DNA from: Gemmatimonadota bacterium
GTDB lineage: Bacteria > Gemmatimonadota > Gemmatimonadetes > Gemmatimonadales > Gemmatimonadaceae
DNA: 64,000 nucleotides
Reading direction: 5' to 3'
Assembly: GCA_016871895.1 (NCBI GenBank)
Contig: VHBO01000001.1
Location: forward strand, 124,001 to 188,000
Shown here: positions 17,716 to 30,928 of the stretch, one piece after another
Layout of the letters: every line of letters starts with the position of its first letter
Numbering within the stretch: the stretch's first letter is position 1
Notes under the pieces: model-generated
What the model was told of the DNA's origin: nothing
Seen by the model: only the letters and a program-made list of their open reading frames with translations
The model's database searches: none
Translations under genes and position numbers: made by a program

Positions 17716-20496
17716 ATGGTCCTGACCCCCCTCCGTCGCGCACTCGCGCTGGCCGCCCTCCTCGCCGCGCCGTCGCTCGCCCAGTCTCGCCTGACCTCGC
17801 CGCGCGAGTTCTTCGGGCACGAGATCGGCGCCGATTACGTGCTCCCCAATTACACGAAGTTCGTCGCCTACTGGCAGAAGCTCGCCACCGAGTCGGATCG
17901 GATGGACCTCGATACGATCGGGGTGACCGCCGAGGGGCGGCCGCAGTTGATGGCGATCGTATCGAGCCCGGAGAACCTGCGGAACCGCGAGCGCTACCGG
18001 CGCATCGCCGAGCAGCTCGCGCGGGCCGAGGGGATCACCGCGGCGCAGGCGCGCGAGCTCGCGCGCGAGGGCAAGGGGATCGTCTGGATCGACGGCGGTC
18101 TGCACGCCACTGAGGTGCTCGGCGCGCAGCAGCTCATCGAGAGCAACTGGCAACTTGTGTCCGGTGACGATCCCGAGACGCGCCGCTTCCGCGACGATCT
18201 GATCATCGTGATGGTGCACGCCAATCCGGACGGGATGGAGCTCGTCAGCGATTGGTATATGCGCGAGACCGACCCGCGGAAGCGCAACACCAACATCCCG
18301 CGGCTCTACCAGAAGTACATCGGGCACGACAACAACCGCGACTTCTACCTCGCGGCGCAACCCGAGTCCGAGAATATGAACCGTGTGCTCTACACGGAGT
18401 GGTATCCGCAGGTGATGTACAACCATCACCAGACCGGCCCTGCTGGGACGGTGATGTTCGCGCCGCCGTTCCGCGATCCGATGAACTACAACATCCACCC
18501 GCTGATCAAGACGGGGCTCGACGTCGTCGGCGGCGCGATGCACAACCGCTTCGTCGCCGAGGAGAAGGGGGGCGTCGTGATGCGCTCCGGTGCCGGCTAC
18601 TCCACCTGGTGGAACGGCGGGCTCCGCACCACGGTCTACTTCCACAACATGATCGGGCTCCTGACCGAGACCATCGGCAACCCGACCCCGATCGAGATCC
18701 CCTTCATCGCCAACCGGCAGCTCGCGAGCGCCGACCTCCCGCTCCCCGTGCGGCCCGGCGTCTGGAAGTTCCGCCAGTCGATCGACTACTCGGTGACGGC
18801 GAACCGCGCGGTGCTCGACGTGGTCTCGCGCAACCGTGAGCACTTCCTGTTCAACATCTGGAAGATGGGGAACGACCGCATCCTGCAGGGACAGCGGGAC
18901 AGCTGGACTATCTGGCCGCGCCGCATCGAGGCGGTGCAGGCGCAGATGGCGCGCGAGAACCGGCAGCGCGCCGGCCAGGCCGCGGCCGACGACCCGATGA
19001 CGTTCCTCGGCGGCGGCGCGGCCGCGGGCCAGTCCCGCTCCGGTGCGGCAGCGCAGTCGCTGATGGCGGTGCTGAACGATCCCGCGACCCGCGACCCGCG
19101 CGCCTATGTGCTCTCCGCCGACCAGCCCGACTTCCCGACGGCGGTGAAGCTCATCGTCGCGCTCCAGAAGAACGGCATCGACGTGCATCGCGCGACGGCG
19201 CCGCTGACGATCGGGCGGACCACGTATCCGGCGGGCTCGTATGTCGTGAAGACCGCGCAGGCCTTCGGGGCGCACGTACTTGATATGTTCGAGCCGCAGG
19301 ACCACCCGAATGACTTCCGCGTCCCGGGCGGTGCCCCCACCCCGCCGTATGACAACGCCGGGTGGACTCTCGCGCTCCAGATGGGGGTCCGCTTCGACCG
19401 CGTCTTCGAGGACGTGTCGGGGGCGCTCGAGAAGATCGGTCCGCTGCAGCGCGTGACGCCGCCGGCGGGTCGCGTGGCATCGGGCGGGACGTGGACGCTC
19501 TCGCCCGCGACGAACGACGCGTTCATCGTCGTGAACCGCCTCCTGAAGGCGGGTGCCACCGTGGCGCGCCGCGCCGACGGCACCTGGCTCATCGCCAACG
19601 GCGGCACGAGCCGTCCGATCGTCGAGCGCGCTGCGCGTGAGCTCGGCCTCTCGTTCGGCGCCGGCACGATGACCGGTGCGACCCCGGTGAAGGCGATGCG
19701 CATCGGGCTCTGGGACCGCTTCGGCGGCTCGATGCCGTCGGGGTGGACCCGCTGGCTCCTCGAGCAGTATGAGTTCCCCTTCGAGGTCGTCTATCCGCAG
19801 GACCTCGACGCCGGCGACCTCGACCGTCGCTTCGATGCGCTGATCTTCGTGGATGGGGCGATCCCGGCCAAGCGGACGGTTGGTGCCGCGCCGCGCGGGC
19901 TCGGCGCCTCCAACGGCAGCGCGCAGGCCGACGCCCTCCCGCCCGAGCTGCGGCGGATGCTGGGCAGTGTCTCCGAGGAGAAGACGATCCCTCAGCTCAA
20001 GGCGTTCGTCGAGCGTGGCGGGACGATCGTCACCATCGGCAGCTCGACCAACCTCGCCGAGCACTTCGGGCTCCCGCTCTCGAATCATCTTGTGGAGCGG
20101 ACGCCGGAGGGGGGCGAGCGCGAGCTCGGCAGCAGCAAGTTCTACGTGCCGGGATCGCTGCTCGAGGTCGCCGTCGACAGCACCGCCGCCGGTGCCGTCG
20201 GGATGGGTAGCCGCGCAGTCGTGATGTTCGACAATAGCCCCGTCTTCCGGCTCGCCCCGGACGCGGCGGCGCGCGGCGTGACACCGCTCCTCTGGTTCGA
20301 CTCCGCGTCGCCGCTCACGAGCGGGTGGGCGTGGGGCCAGAACTACCTGGAGGGCGGGGTCGCGGCGGCCGACGCCCGTGTCGGGAAGGGGCTGGTCCGG
20401 CTCATCGGGCCGGAGGCGCTCTTCCGGGCGCAGCCGCACGGGACCTTCAAGCTCGTCTTCAACGGTCTCATCGCACCGAGCCGGCCGACGATGTGA
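17716..20496 (+). CDS. Secreted M14-type zinc carboxypeptidase-like metallopeptidase
   Basis: Signal peptide MVLTPLRRALALAALLAAPSLAQ; WIDGGLHATEVLGAQQL (HxxE). Confidence 0.88.
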   Translation: MVLTPLRRALALAALLAAPSLAQSRLTSPREFFGHEIGADYVLPNYTKFVAYWQKLATESDRMDLDTIGVTAEGRPQLMAIVSSPENLRNRERYRRIAEQLARAEGITAAQARELAREGKGIVWIDGGLHATEVLGAQQLIESNWQLVSGDDPETRRFRDDLIIVMVHANPDGMELVSDWYMRETDPRKRNTNIPRLYQKYIGHDNNRDFYLAAQPESENMNRVLYTEWYPQVMYNHHQTGPAGTVMFAPPFRDPMNYNIHPLIKTGLDVVGGAMHNRFVAEEKGGVVMRSGAGYSTWWNGGLRTTVYFHNMIGLLTETIGNPTPIEIPFIANRQLASADLPLPVRPGVWKFRQSIDYSVTANRAVLDVVSRNREHFLFNIWKMGNDRILQGQRDSWTIWPRRIEAVQAQMARENRQRAGQAAADDPMTFLGGGAAAGQSRSGAAAQSLMAVLNDPATRDPRAYVLSADQPDFPTAVKLIVALQKNGIDVHRATAPLTIGRTTYPAGSYVVKTAQAFGAHVLDMFEPQDHPNDFRVPGGAPTPPYDNAGWTLALQMGVRFDRVFEDVSGALEKIGPLQRVTPPAGRVASGGTWTLSPATNDAFIVVNRLLKAGATVARRADGTWLIANGGTSRPIVERAARELGLSFGAGTMTGATPVKAMRIGLWDRFGGSMPSGWTRWLLEQYEFPFEVVYPQDLDAGDLDRRFDALIFVDGAIPAKRTVGAAPRGLGASNGSAQADALPPELRRMLGSVSEEKTIPQLKAFVERGGTIVTIGSSTNLAEHFGLPLSNHLVERTPEGGERELGSSKFYVPGSLLEVAVDSTAAGAVGMGSRAVVMFDNSPVFRLAPDAAARGVTPLLWFDSASPLTSGWAWGQNYLEGGVAAADARVGKGLVRLIGPEALFRAQPHGTFKLVFNGLIAPSRPTM

Positions 20497-20891
20497 TCGC
20501 GCTCGTCGTCGGGCTCCTCGGCATCGTCGGGGCGTACGCCGGGGTCCTCCTTGGCCTGACGTCGCCCCTCGCGCCGATGGCGATGGCGATCGGCAGCACG
20601 GCGGTGCTCGCGGGGATCGCACAGCTCGCGATCGTGCGTCGCGGCCGGGCGACCCCGCGCCTCGCTCGCACGGTGCGCTGGGTGTTCGGCGCGATGGGGT
20701 GCGGGTTCGTCGGCGTGCTCCTGATGCCGGCGCCCGTCGCCGGGGGGCCGTTGCTGTTCGGGTTGCCGCGCGCGACGGCGATCCTGTTGCTCGTCACGGG
20801 GGCGCTGCCGCTGCTCGCGTTGCCGGTCGCGTATGCTCGCGCCTTCGATGACGAGGTGATGCCCGCCCCGGAGCCGCGCGACGATGCGTGA
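20493..20891 (+). CDS. Small integral membrane protein, unknown function
   Basis: GTG start overlapping stop of upstream gene; several TM segments; overlaps next gene. Confidence 0.55.
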   Translation: MIALVVGLLGIVGAYAGVLLGLTSPLAPMAMAIGSTAVLAGIAQLAIVRRGRATPRLARTVRWVFGAMGCGFVGVLLMPAPVAGGPLLFGLPRATAILLLVTGALPLLALPVAYARAFDDEVMPAPEPRDDA

Positions 20892-22344
20892 GCTGGTCGG
20901 GCTCGCCTACTTCGCGATCTGCGCGGCGATCGCCGTCTGGGCGTCGCGTCGCACCCGCACCGCCGACGACTTCTTCGTCGCCGGACGCGGGGTGGGGCTC
21001 GTCCCCTTCGCGATCGCCGCGATGGCCTCCACGCTGAGCGGCTTCGCGTTCATCGGCGGGACGGGGCTCGTGTACAGCATCGGGATGACGGCGCTCTTCC
21101 TGATCCTCCCCGCCGGCGTCACGAACACCCTCGGTGCCTGGGTCCTCGGGAAGCGGATGCATCGGTTGGGGAGCGCGCGGCGGCTCCTCACCGTCCCCGA
21201 TGCGCTCGCGGCGCGCTATCGCTCGCCGGCCGCGCAGGGGCTCAGCGCGATCGCGATCCTCGCGGGGGTGATCGGCTATCTCGCGACGAATGCGCTCGCG
21301 CTGGGCGTCGTGATCGACGCGCTCTTCGGGACCGGGCTCGGGCCGGGGATCTGGATCGGGACCGCGGTCACACTGGCGTACTCGGTGAGTGGTGGGATCC
21401 TCGCCGGGATCTACACCGACGTCTTTCAGGGGCTCGTGATGGCGATCGCCTCGACGGCGGTCTTCTTCGTGGCGCTCGAGGCCGGCGGCGGGCTCCCGGC
21501 GATCACGCGGACCATCGAGGCCGCCGATCCCGCCCTGCTCGGGCCGTGGGGCGCGCGCGGCGCGATGACCGCACTTTCCTTTTTCTTCGTCTTCGCGGTG
21601 GGATCGCTCGGACAGCCGCAGATCGCGCACAAGTACTACATGCTCCGCGATCTGCCGCGTCTGAAGTGGTATCCCGCGCTGATGACCGTCGCGATGGTCC
21701 TCGCGCAGCTCCTGCTCTTCTCGGTGGGCGTCTCGGTGAAGGCACTCGTGCTGCGCGGGGAGATGCCGGCGCTCGCCTCCCCCGATGCGGCGACCCCGCA
21801 GTTCCTCCTGCGCTTCGTCCCGGTCGTCCTTTCGGCGCTCGTCTTCGCCGGTGTGGCCGCGGCGATCATGAGCACCGTGAACTCCTTCCTGAGCATCGGC
21901 GCGGCGGCACTCACGCACGACGTCCCACGCGCCCTTGGGCGCCAGCCGGTTCGTCAGCTACGCATCGGCCGGGTCTGGACCATCGTGATCGCCGTCCTCG
22001 CCGCACTGCTGGCCCAGCAGGCGGGACTGCTCGTCGCCTTCCTGGGGATCTTGGGCTACGGGCTCTTCGCCTCGACGCTCGTCCCCGCGCTCGCCATCGG
22101 GCTCAACTGGACCGGTGCTACGCGTGAGGGCGCCCTCGCGTCGATCGCGACAGGGCTCGTGATGACGGTGGGGCTCGAGTGGCTGGTCTGGTCCACGCGC
22201 CTCACCGTCCCGCAGGGGATCACCGTCACGGGGATCACCCTCGTGAGCTCACTGCTGGTCTTCTTGGGCGTCTCGTGGCTCACGCGTGCGCGCGCCGCCG
22301 AGCAACTCGATCCGGATGTGCGGGGGATCTTGGAGGATACCTGA
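20884..22344 (+). CDS. Sodium:solute symporter family protein
   Basis: Multi-TM; FFVAGRGVGLVPFAIAAMASTLSGFAFIGGTG, TVNSFLSIGAAALTHDV. Confidence 0.88.
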   Translation: MRELVGLAYFAICAAIAVWASRRTRTADDFFVAGRGVGLVPFAIAAMASTLSGFAFIGGTGLVYSIGMTALFLILPAGVTNTLGAWVLGKRMHRLGSARRLLTVPDALAARYRSPAAQGLSAIAILAGVIGYLATNALALGVVIDALFGTGLGPGIWIGTAVTLAYSVSGGILAGIYTDVFQGLVMAIASTAVFFVALEAGGGLPAITRTIEAADPALLGPWGARGAMTALSFFFVFAVGSLGQPQIAHKYYMLRDLPRLKWYPALMTVAMVLAQLLLFSVGVSVKALVLRGEMPALASPDAATPQFLLRFVPVVLSALVFAGVAAAIMSTVNSFLSIGAAALTHDVPRALGRQPVRQLRIGRVWTIVIAVLAALLAQQAGLLVAFLGILGYGLFASTLVPALAIGLNWTGATREGALASIATGLVMTVGLEWLVWSTRLTVPQGITVTGITLVSSLLVFLGVSWLTRARAAEQLDPDVRGILEDT

Positions 22345-22349
22345 CCCCT

Positions 22350-23525
22350 CTATTTGAGTATCCCCTTCGCGATCGTCTGCAGCTGCATGTTGCTCGTTCC
22401 CTCGTAGATCGTGCCGATCTTCGCGTCGCGGTAGAACTTCTCCACCGGATAGTCGGTGGTGTATCCATAGCCGCCGAAGAGCTCGACCGCGAGCGAGGTG
22501 ACCCGCTCGCAGACCTGCGACGAGTAGAGCTTCGCCATCGCCCCCGCCTGCGCGATGTCGTGCCCCGCATCGCGGAGACGCGCCGCGTTGTAGACCATCA
22601 GGCGCGCCGCCTCGAGTTCCGTTGCGGCCTGCGCCACCTGGAACTGGATCCCCTGGAACTCGGCGAGCGCCTTGCCGAACTGCCGCCGCTCCTTGAGATG
22701 CGCGACCGCGGCGTCGAGGGCGCCCTGCGCGTTGCCGATCATCTGCGCGCCGATGCCGATCCGCCCTTCGTTGAGCGTCTCGATCGCGATCTTGTAGCCC
22801 TGTCCCACGGGGCCCAGGACGTCGGCGTCGGGGACGAAGACCTCGTCGAGGATCAGCTCCGTGGTGCTCGAGGCGCGGATGCCGAGCTTCGATTCCTTCT
22901 TGCCTACGGCGAAGCCCGCGGCCGACCGCTCGACCACGAAGGCGGTGATCCCCTTGTACCCCTTGGAGGGATCGACCGTCGCGAACACCACATACAACCC
23001 GGCCTCGGCGCCGTTCGTGATCCAGAGCTTCCGGCCGGTGAGCGACCAGCCGCCCTCCACCTTGGTGGCGCGGGTCTGCAGCGCGAATGCATCGGAGCCG
23101 CTGCCTGCCTCGGAGAGCGCGTACGCGCCCACCGTGTCGCGGCAGAGCCGCGGCATCCAGCGCGCCAGCTGCTCCGGCGTCCCGGCGCTGAGCAGCGGGT
23201 GCGCCACGAGGGTGTTCTGCACGTCGACCATGATGGCCGCCGCGGCGTCGACTTTGCTGATCTCCTCGACGGCCAGCGTCACCATCATCACCGACCCGGC
23301 GGCTCCGCCGTGCGCCTCGGGGGCTTGGATCCCCATCAGCCCCATCTCGAAGTAGCCGCTGATCAGGGCGGGGTCGAGCTTCCCTGCCTGCTCCATCGCC
23401 TGCACCCGTGGCGCGACCTCGCCGCGGGCGAACTCGGCGACGGCGTCGCGGAAGGCGAGCTCCTCCTCGGAGAGGATGGTGAGCGCAGGGCGGGCGAGAG
23501 CGGGGTCGATCGACGAGTCGGACAT
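22350..23525 (-). CDS. Acyl-CoA dehydrogenase
   Basis: YALSEAGSGSDAFALQTRA, KLWITNGAEAGLYVVFA, LFGGYGYTTDYPVEKFYRDAKIGTIYEGTSNMQ. Confidence 0.95.
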   Translation of the reverse strand: MSDSSIDPALARPALTILSEEELAFRDAVAEFARGEVAPRVQAMEQAGKLDPALISGYFEMGLMGIQAPEAHGGAAGSVMMVTLAVEEISKVDAAAAIMVDVQNTLVAHPLLSAGTPEQLARWMPRLCRDTVGAYALSEAGSGSDAFALQTRATKVEGGWSLTGRKLWITNGAEAGLYVVFATVDPSKGYKGITAFVVERSAAGFAVGKKESKLGIRASSTTELILDEVFVPDADVLGPVGQGYKIAIETLNEGRIGIGAQMIGNAQGALDAAVAHLKERRQFGKALAEFQGIQFQVAQAATELEAARLMVYNAARLRDAGHDIAQAGAMAKLYSSQVCERVTSLAVELFGGYGYTTDYPVEKFYRDAKIGTIYEGTSNMQLQTIAKGILK

Positions 23526-23557
23526 CGGACGCGCGGGTGGGGGGTGACCCCCGGAAT

Positions 23558-27261
<3,704 letters not shown>

Positions 27262-27265
<4 letters not shown>

Positions 27266-28176
27266 CGGGTGCCCTCCGCAGCCGTCGCGCTCGGCGTCGC
27301 GCCCGTCGCCGCGCGTCCCGGCCGCAGCCCGAGGATGTGGCAGAGCGCGTAGGTGAGGTCCGCGCGGTTCAGTGTGTAGAAGTGGAACTCCGTCACACCG
27401 GCCTGCGCGAGCTGCTGGCACTGCTCCGCCGCCACCGTCGCGGCCACGAGCTTCCGCGTCTCCGGGTCGCCGTCGAGACCGTCGAACATCCGCGCGAAGG
27501 CGGGCGGCACCGTCGCGCCCGTCGCGGCGGCGAACTTCACCATCTGCGTGAAGTTCGTCACCGGCATGATCCCCGGGACGATCGGCACCGTGATTCCCGC
27601 CTTCCGCGCGCGGTCCACGAAGCGGAGGTAGGTCCAGTTGTCGAAGAAGAACTGCGTGATCGCGCGCGTCGCGCCGGCGTCGATCTTCCGCTTGAGGTTG
27701 TCGAGATCCGCCTGCGGCGAGGCGGCTTCGGGATGCGTCTCCGGATACGCCGCAACGGTGAGCTCGAAGTCGTGCCGCTTCCGCAGACCGCTCACGAGGT
27801 CCGACGCGTAGGCGTAGCCGGTGGAGGAGGGCGCATACACCCCGCCGCCCGGGACGTCCCCGCGGAGCGCGACCAGGTGGCGTACCCCTGCCGCCCAGTA
27901 GTCATCGGCGACGGCGTCGATCTCCTCCCGTGAGGCCGCGACGCAGGTCAGGTGGGCGGCCGGCACGAGCCCCGTCTCGCCGAGGATGCGGCGGACGGTG
28001 TGATGTGTGCGTTCGCGCGTGGAGCCGCCGGCGCCGTACGTGACCGAGACGAAGCGCGGAGCGAGCGGGGCGAGGCGCGTGATCGCGCGCCAGAGGGTCT
28101 CCTCCATTTCCGCCGACTTCGGCGGAAAGAACTCGAACGAGACCTGGAACGGGACAGGAAGGGCGAGGGTGCTCAC
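27262..28176 (-). CDS. metF: 5,10-methylenetetrahydrofolate reductase
   Basis: [58 protein letters not shown] start chosen because the longer ORF (to 28470) reads through the riboswitch. Confidence 0.93.
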
Positions 28177-28197
28177 AGCAGGGTCCAGACGCACGAA

Positions 28198-28224
28198 GCC
28201 CGGTGCGTTCGAGGCGCACCGGGC
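28198..28224 (-). promoter_or_regulatory. 10-bp hairpin between SAM-II aptamer and metF start (candidate expression platform)
   Basis: GCCCGGTGCG-N7-CGCACCGGGC; its 3' arm can alternatively pair with a downstream segment (28189-28194). Confidence 0.6.
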
Positions 28225-28228
28225 CGGC

Positions 28229-28280
28229 GCTTTAGCGGGATGTTTTACGTGGCCGCAAGTTGCCTCGAAATCGCCACGGG
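28229..28280 (-). ncRNA. SAM-II-type riboswitch aptamer upstream of metF-metH
   Basis: Minus strand CCCGTGGCGATTTCGAGGCAACTTGCGGCCACGTAAAACATCCCGCTAAAGC: P1 GUGGC/GCCAC, GAUUU, CUUGCnGCCACGUnAAA, pseudoknot UUGCGG/CCGC(U)AA, terminal GCUAAAG. Confidence 0.88.
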
Positions 28281-28492
28281 GATCGGTTGTCGCATTCAAC
28301 CTATCATCCGGATGAACGGATGGCAAGCCGGATGGCGATGATGGGTGCGGTGGGAGGGTGCCGGTGCCGGCGGGCCCGGGGGACATCGTACCCGCGTCGC
28401 TTCCGCCCTGGACGTGCCTGCCCCGGTGGAGCTGTGGACGCCAACCGCCCGGACTATGACCGCACCCCATCCATCCACCCGGAGATCGTTCG

Positions 28493-28747
28493 ATGTCTCA
28501 TCCCACCCCCGGACGCGCGCGTCGCGTCCTCCCGTTCGCGCTCCTCGCGCTCGCCGTCCTCAGCGACCCCGCCCTCGCGCAGACCGCGACGGAGGTCGTC
28601 GCGACCTGCATCGACAAGGCGGCCGATGCCTTCGTCGGATGCGTGATCGACGAGCCCTGGTACACGGAGTCGCTCTGCTACGCCAAGTACGCTGCGGACA
28701 GCATCCTGTGTGTCCCGTCGACGCTGCTGCGGCTCGTGAATCTGTGA
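28493..28747 (+). CDS. Secreted small Cys-rich protein (twin CX10C)
   Basis: 84 aa; signal peptide then TATEVVATCIDKAADAFVGCVIDEPWYTESLCYAKYAADSILCVPSTLLRLVNL; overlaps ABC ATPase start. Confidence 0.7.
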   Translation: MSHPTPGRARRVLPFALLALAVLSDPALAQTATEVVATCIDKAADAFVGCVIDEPWYTESLCYAKYAADSILCVPSTLLRLVNL

Positions 28748-29442
28748 GCGGGCGCCTCGTCATCGAGGCAGTCGTCGTCGAGGGGCGCGCAGGGCGCCTC
28801 CTCGACGGCGTCATCGTCTCCGCCGACCCGGGCGAAGTGCTGGGGATCGCGGGGCCGAACGGTGCCGGAAAATCCACGCTCGCGCGCCTCGTCCTCGGGG
28901 CCGCGGCCCCCACGGCGGGTCGCGTCCGCATCGATGGCCTCTCCCCCGCGACCTTCCGCGGGCGCCACGGCATCGGCTTCCTCGCCGAGGACGGCTCGTG
29001 GGCGTGGGAGCGGATCACCCCACGTGATCTCCTCCGGCTGGGTGGCGCCGACGAGGACCCCATCGAGGCCCATCCCCTCGCCGCGATCCTCCGCCTCGCG
29101 CCGCTGCTCGATCGGTCGATCGCCCATCTCTCCAAGGGAGAGTGGCGCGCCTGCCAAGCTGCCTTCGCGCTCCGATCGCGGCCGCGGCTCGCCGTCCTCG
29201 ACGAACCGGAATCAGGACTCGATCCCGCCGCGAACGAGCGGATGCGCGAGGCGGTGCGGTGGGCGGCGGCGGGCGGGACCACCTGCCTCGTCCTCTCGCA
29301 TCATCTCGAGTTGCTCTCTAGGACTGCGGATCGGATCCTCGTCCTCGCGCGTGGGCGCACGCAGGATCTCTTCGTGCCCGCCGAGCTCGGGGCGTTCGAG
29401 GTGCGCGCCCGGTACCTCGCGGCGACGGAGGAACGCCCGTGA
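28744..29442 (+). CDS. ABC transporter ATP-binding protein
   Basis: Walker A GPNGAGKST, Walker B LAVLDEPESGLD, H-loop LSHHLEL; degenerate signature LSKGE; GTG start overlapping previous stop. Confidence 0.85.
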   Translation: MSGRLVIEAVVVEGRAGRLLDGVIVSADPGEVLGIAGPNGAGKSTLARLVLGAAAPTAGRVRIDGLSPATFRGRHGIGFLAEDGSWAWERITPRDLLRLGGADEDPIEAHPLAAILRLAPLLDRSIAHLSKGEWRACQAAFALRSRPRLAVLDEPESGLDPAANERMREAVRWAAAGGTTCLVLSHHLELLSRTADRILVLARGRTQDLFVPAELGAFEVRARYLAATEERP

Positions 29443-30194
29443 CGCTTGCATCCCTCCTCGACCGGTGCCGTGTCACCTGGCGACCCGCGCTCCTCGTATG
29501 CGCCGCCTCGCGTGCGTGGGGATGGACCGTGCTCGCGTGGGCGCTCGCGCTCCCGGTGGTCGCGCTGATGGCGCGGGCGCGCGCCGAGCTCGGGACCGCG
29601 GTCCTGATGTACGCGCCGCCGCTCGTCGCGCTCGGCGTCGTCGGGCGGGCGTTCGCGCTCGTGCGGCGCCCCGCCGTCTGGACGGCGGTCTTCGCCCGCG
29701 CCGGCGCGGGGCCGCGGGATCTCTGGCGGCTCGCCGGGCTCAGCGGCGCCCTCGCCCTCGCGGCGAGCTGGAGCGTGGCGGCTTTCGCGCTCGCGGGGCT
29801 CCGTTCGGCGGCGCCGCTGCCATCGACAGGACTCGTTTCACTCGGCCTCTTCACCCTGGCGTGGTCCGTCTGCTGCATCCTCGCCGTGATTGGCGCGGCG
29901 GCGGTCGCACGGCGTGCGGCCGCCGGCGTGGTGATGGGCTGGATGCTCCTCCCCGCCGGCTTCGAGGCGATTACGTCCCCGTTCGGTGTCCCGGAGATCG
30001 CCGCCCACGCGGTGAAGATCCTCGCGCCGCCGCTCGAGGCCGCGGTCCGGCTCCACGACCTCCTGCGCGGTCTGGTCCCGGCGGAGGTCGCGCCCTGGTT
30101 CGTCGCGCAGCTGATCGGGTTCCCGCTCGTGGTGCTCGCGCTCTTCGCGTGGCGCGCACGGCGGATCGCCGAACGACCTCAGGCCGTCGAGTGA
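29439..30194 (+). CDS. ABC transporter membrane protein (permease-like), no close family recognised
   Basis: Multi-TM 251 aa; GTG start overlapping stop of ATPase gene. Confidence 0.65.
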   Translation: MTLASLLDRCRVTWRPALLVCAASRAWGWTVLAWALALPVVALMARARAELGTAVLMYAPPLVALGVVGRAFALVRRPAVWTAVFARAGAGPRDLWRLAGLSGALALAASWSVAAFALAGLRSAAPLPSTGLVSLGLFTLAWSVCCILAVIGAAAVARRAAAGVVMGWMLLPAGFEAITSPFGVPEIAAHAVKILAPPLEAAVRLHDLLRGLVPAEVAPWFVAQLIGFPLVVLALFAWRARRIAERPQAVE

Positions 30195-30225
30195 GGGGCG
30201 TTCCCTGCCGTGAACATCCCCAGGG

Positions 30226-30846
30226 TCAGAGGACCCCTCGCAGGAGCTGTTCCGCGATCGCGATCGCGAACCACGCGACCATCGGGGAGAGATCCACGGC
30301 GCCGAAGGCCGGTAGGCGGCGTCGGATGGGGCCGAGCATCCATTCGGTCATCCGCCACGCGAGACGCCCGACGGGGTGCCGTTCCCACCCGAACCAACTC
30401 CCGATGACGCGGACGAGGAGCGCGAGTCGGAGGAGCTCGAAGCTCCAGGTGACGATGAGGCGGAGGAATCCGTCGCCGACCCTCTGGCTCGCGAGATAGA
30501 GGTCGCCGAGGACCTGTCGGATGAGGTCGAGGAGGACGATCAGCGTCGCGCCGGCGAGGAGAAGGAAGAGGAGTCCCCACCACGGCGCTGTGTCCGCCCG
30601 CACGCCGAATCGCCCGAAGCGCCGCACGAGCGGATCGAGGAGCGGATCGGTGAGCCGTCTGACGGTTCGGCCGGCGGCGCTGAAGGGGGAGAGGCGCCGG
30701 GTGCGCACGGCCCAGGCCAGTGCGGCGACGGGGGCGGCGGCGACGAGGACGGCGAGCACCGCGAGGCGGAGCCAGATCCCGACGAAGGAGAGCGTGATGG
30801 AGGATTCCCCGAGCATCCCGGGAATCTGTGTGCGCGGCCCCGTCAC
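30226..30846 (-). CDS. YggT-family membrane protein
   Basis: Repeated DP(L)L-P(L)R-R/RVIGSWFGWERHPVGRLAWRMTEWMLGPIRRRLPAFGAVDLSPMVAWFAI. Confidence 0.8.
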   Translation of the reverse strand: MTGPRTQIPGMLGESSITLSFVGIWLRLAVLAVLVAAAPVAALAWAVRTRRLSPFSAAGRTVRRLTDPLLDPLVRRFGRFGVRADTAPWWGLLFLLLAGATLIVLLDLIRQVLGDLYLASQRVGDGFLRLIVTWSFELLRLALLVRVIGSWFGWERHPVGRLAWRMTEWMLGPIRRRLPAFGAVDLSPMVAWFAIAIAEQLLRGVL

Positions 30847-30928
30847 GCGACACGGGGCGCTGGATGGCGGGGCCTCCCCTCCGGTGGTAGCGTAGGGCGG
30901 TCCGCCCCCTCGTCCGAGGATCCATCCG

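Noticed and set aside
17701-20622. 973-aa minus-strand ORF
   Set aside because: Shadow of the M14 peptidase gene; low-complexity Arg/Glu/His/Asp composition
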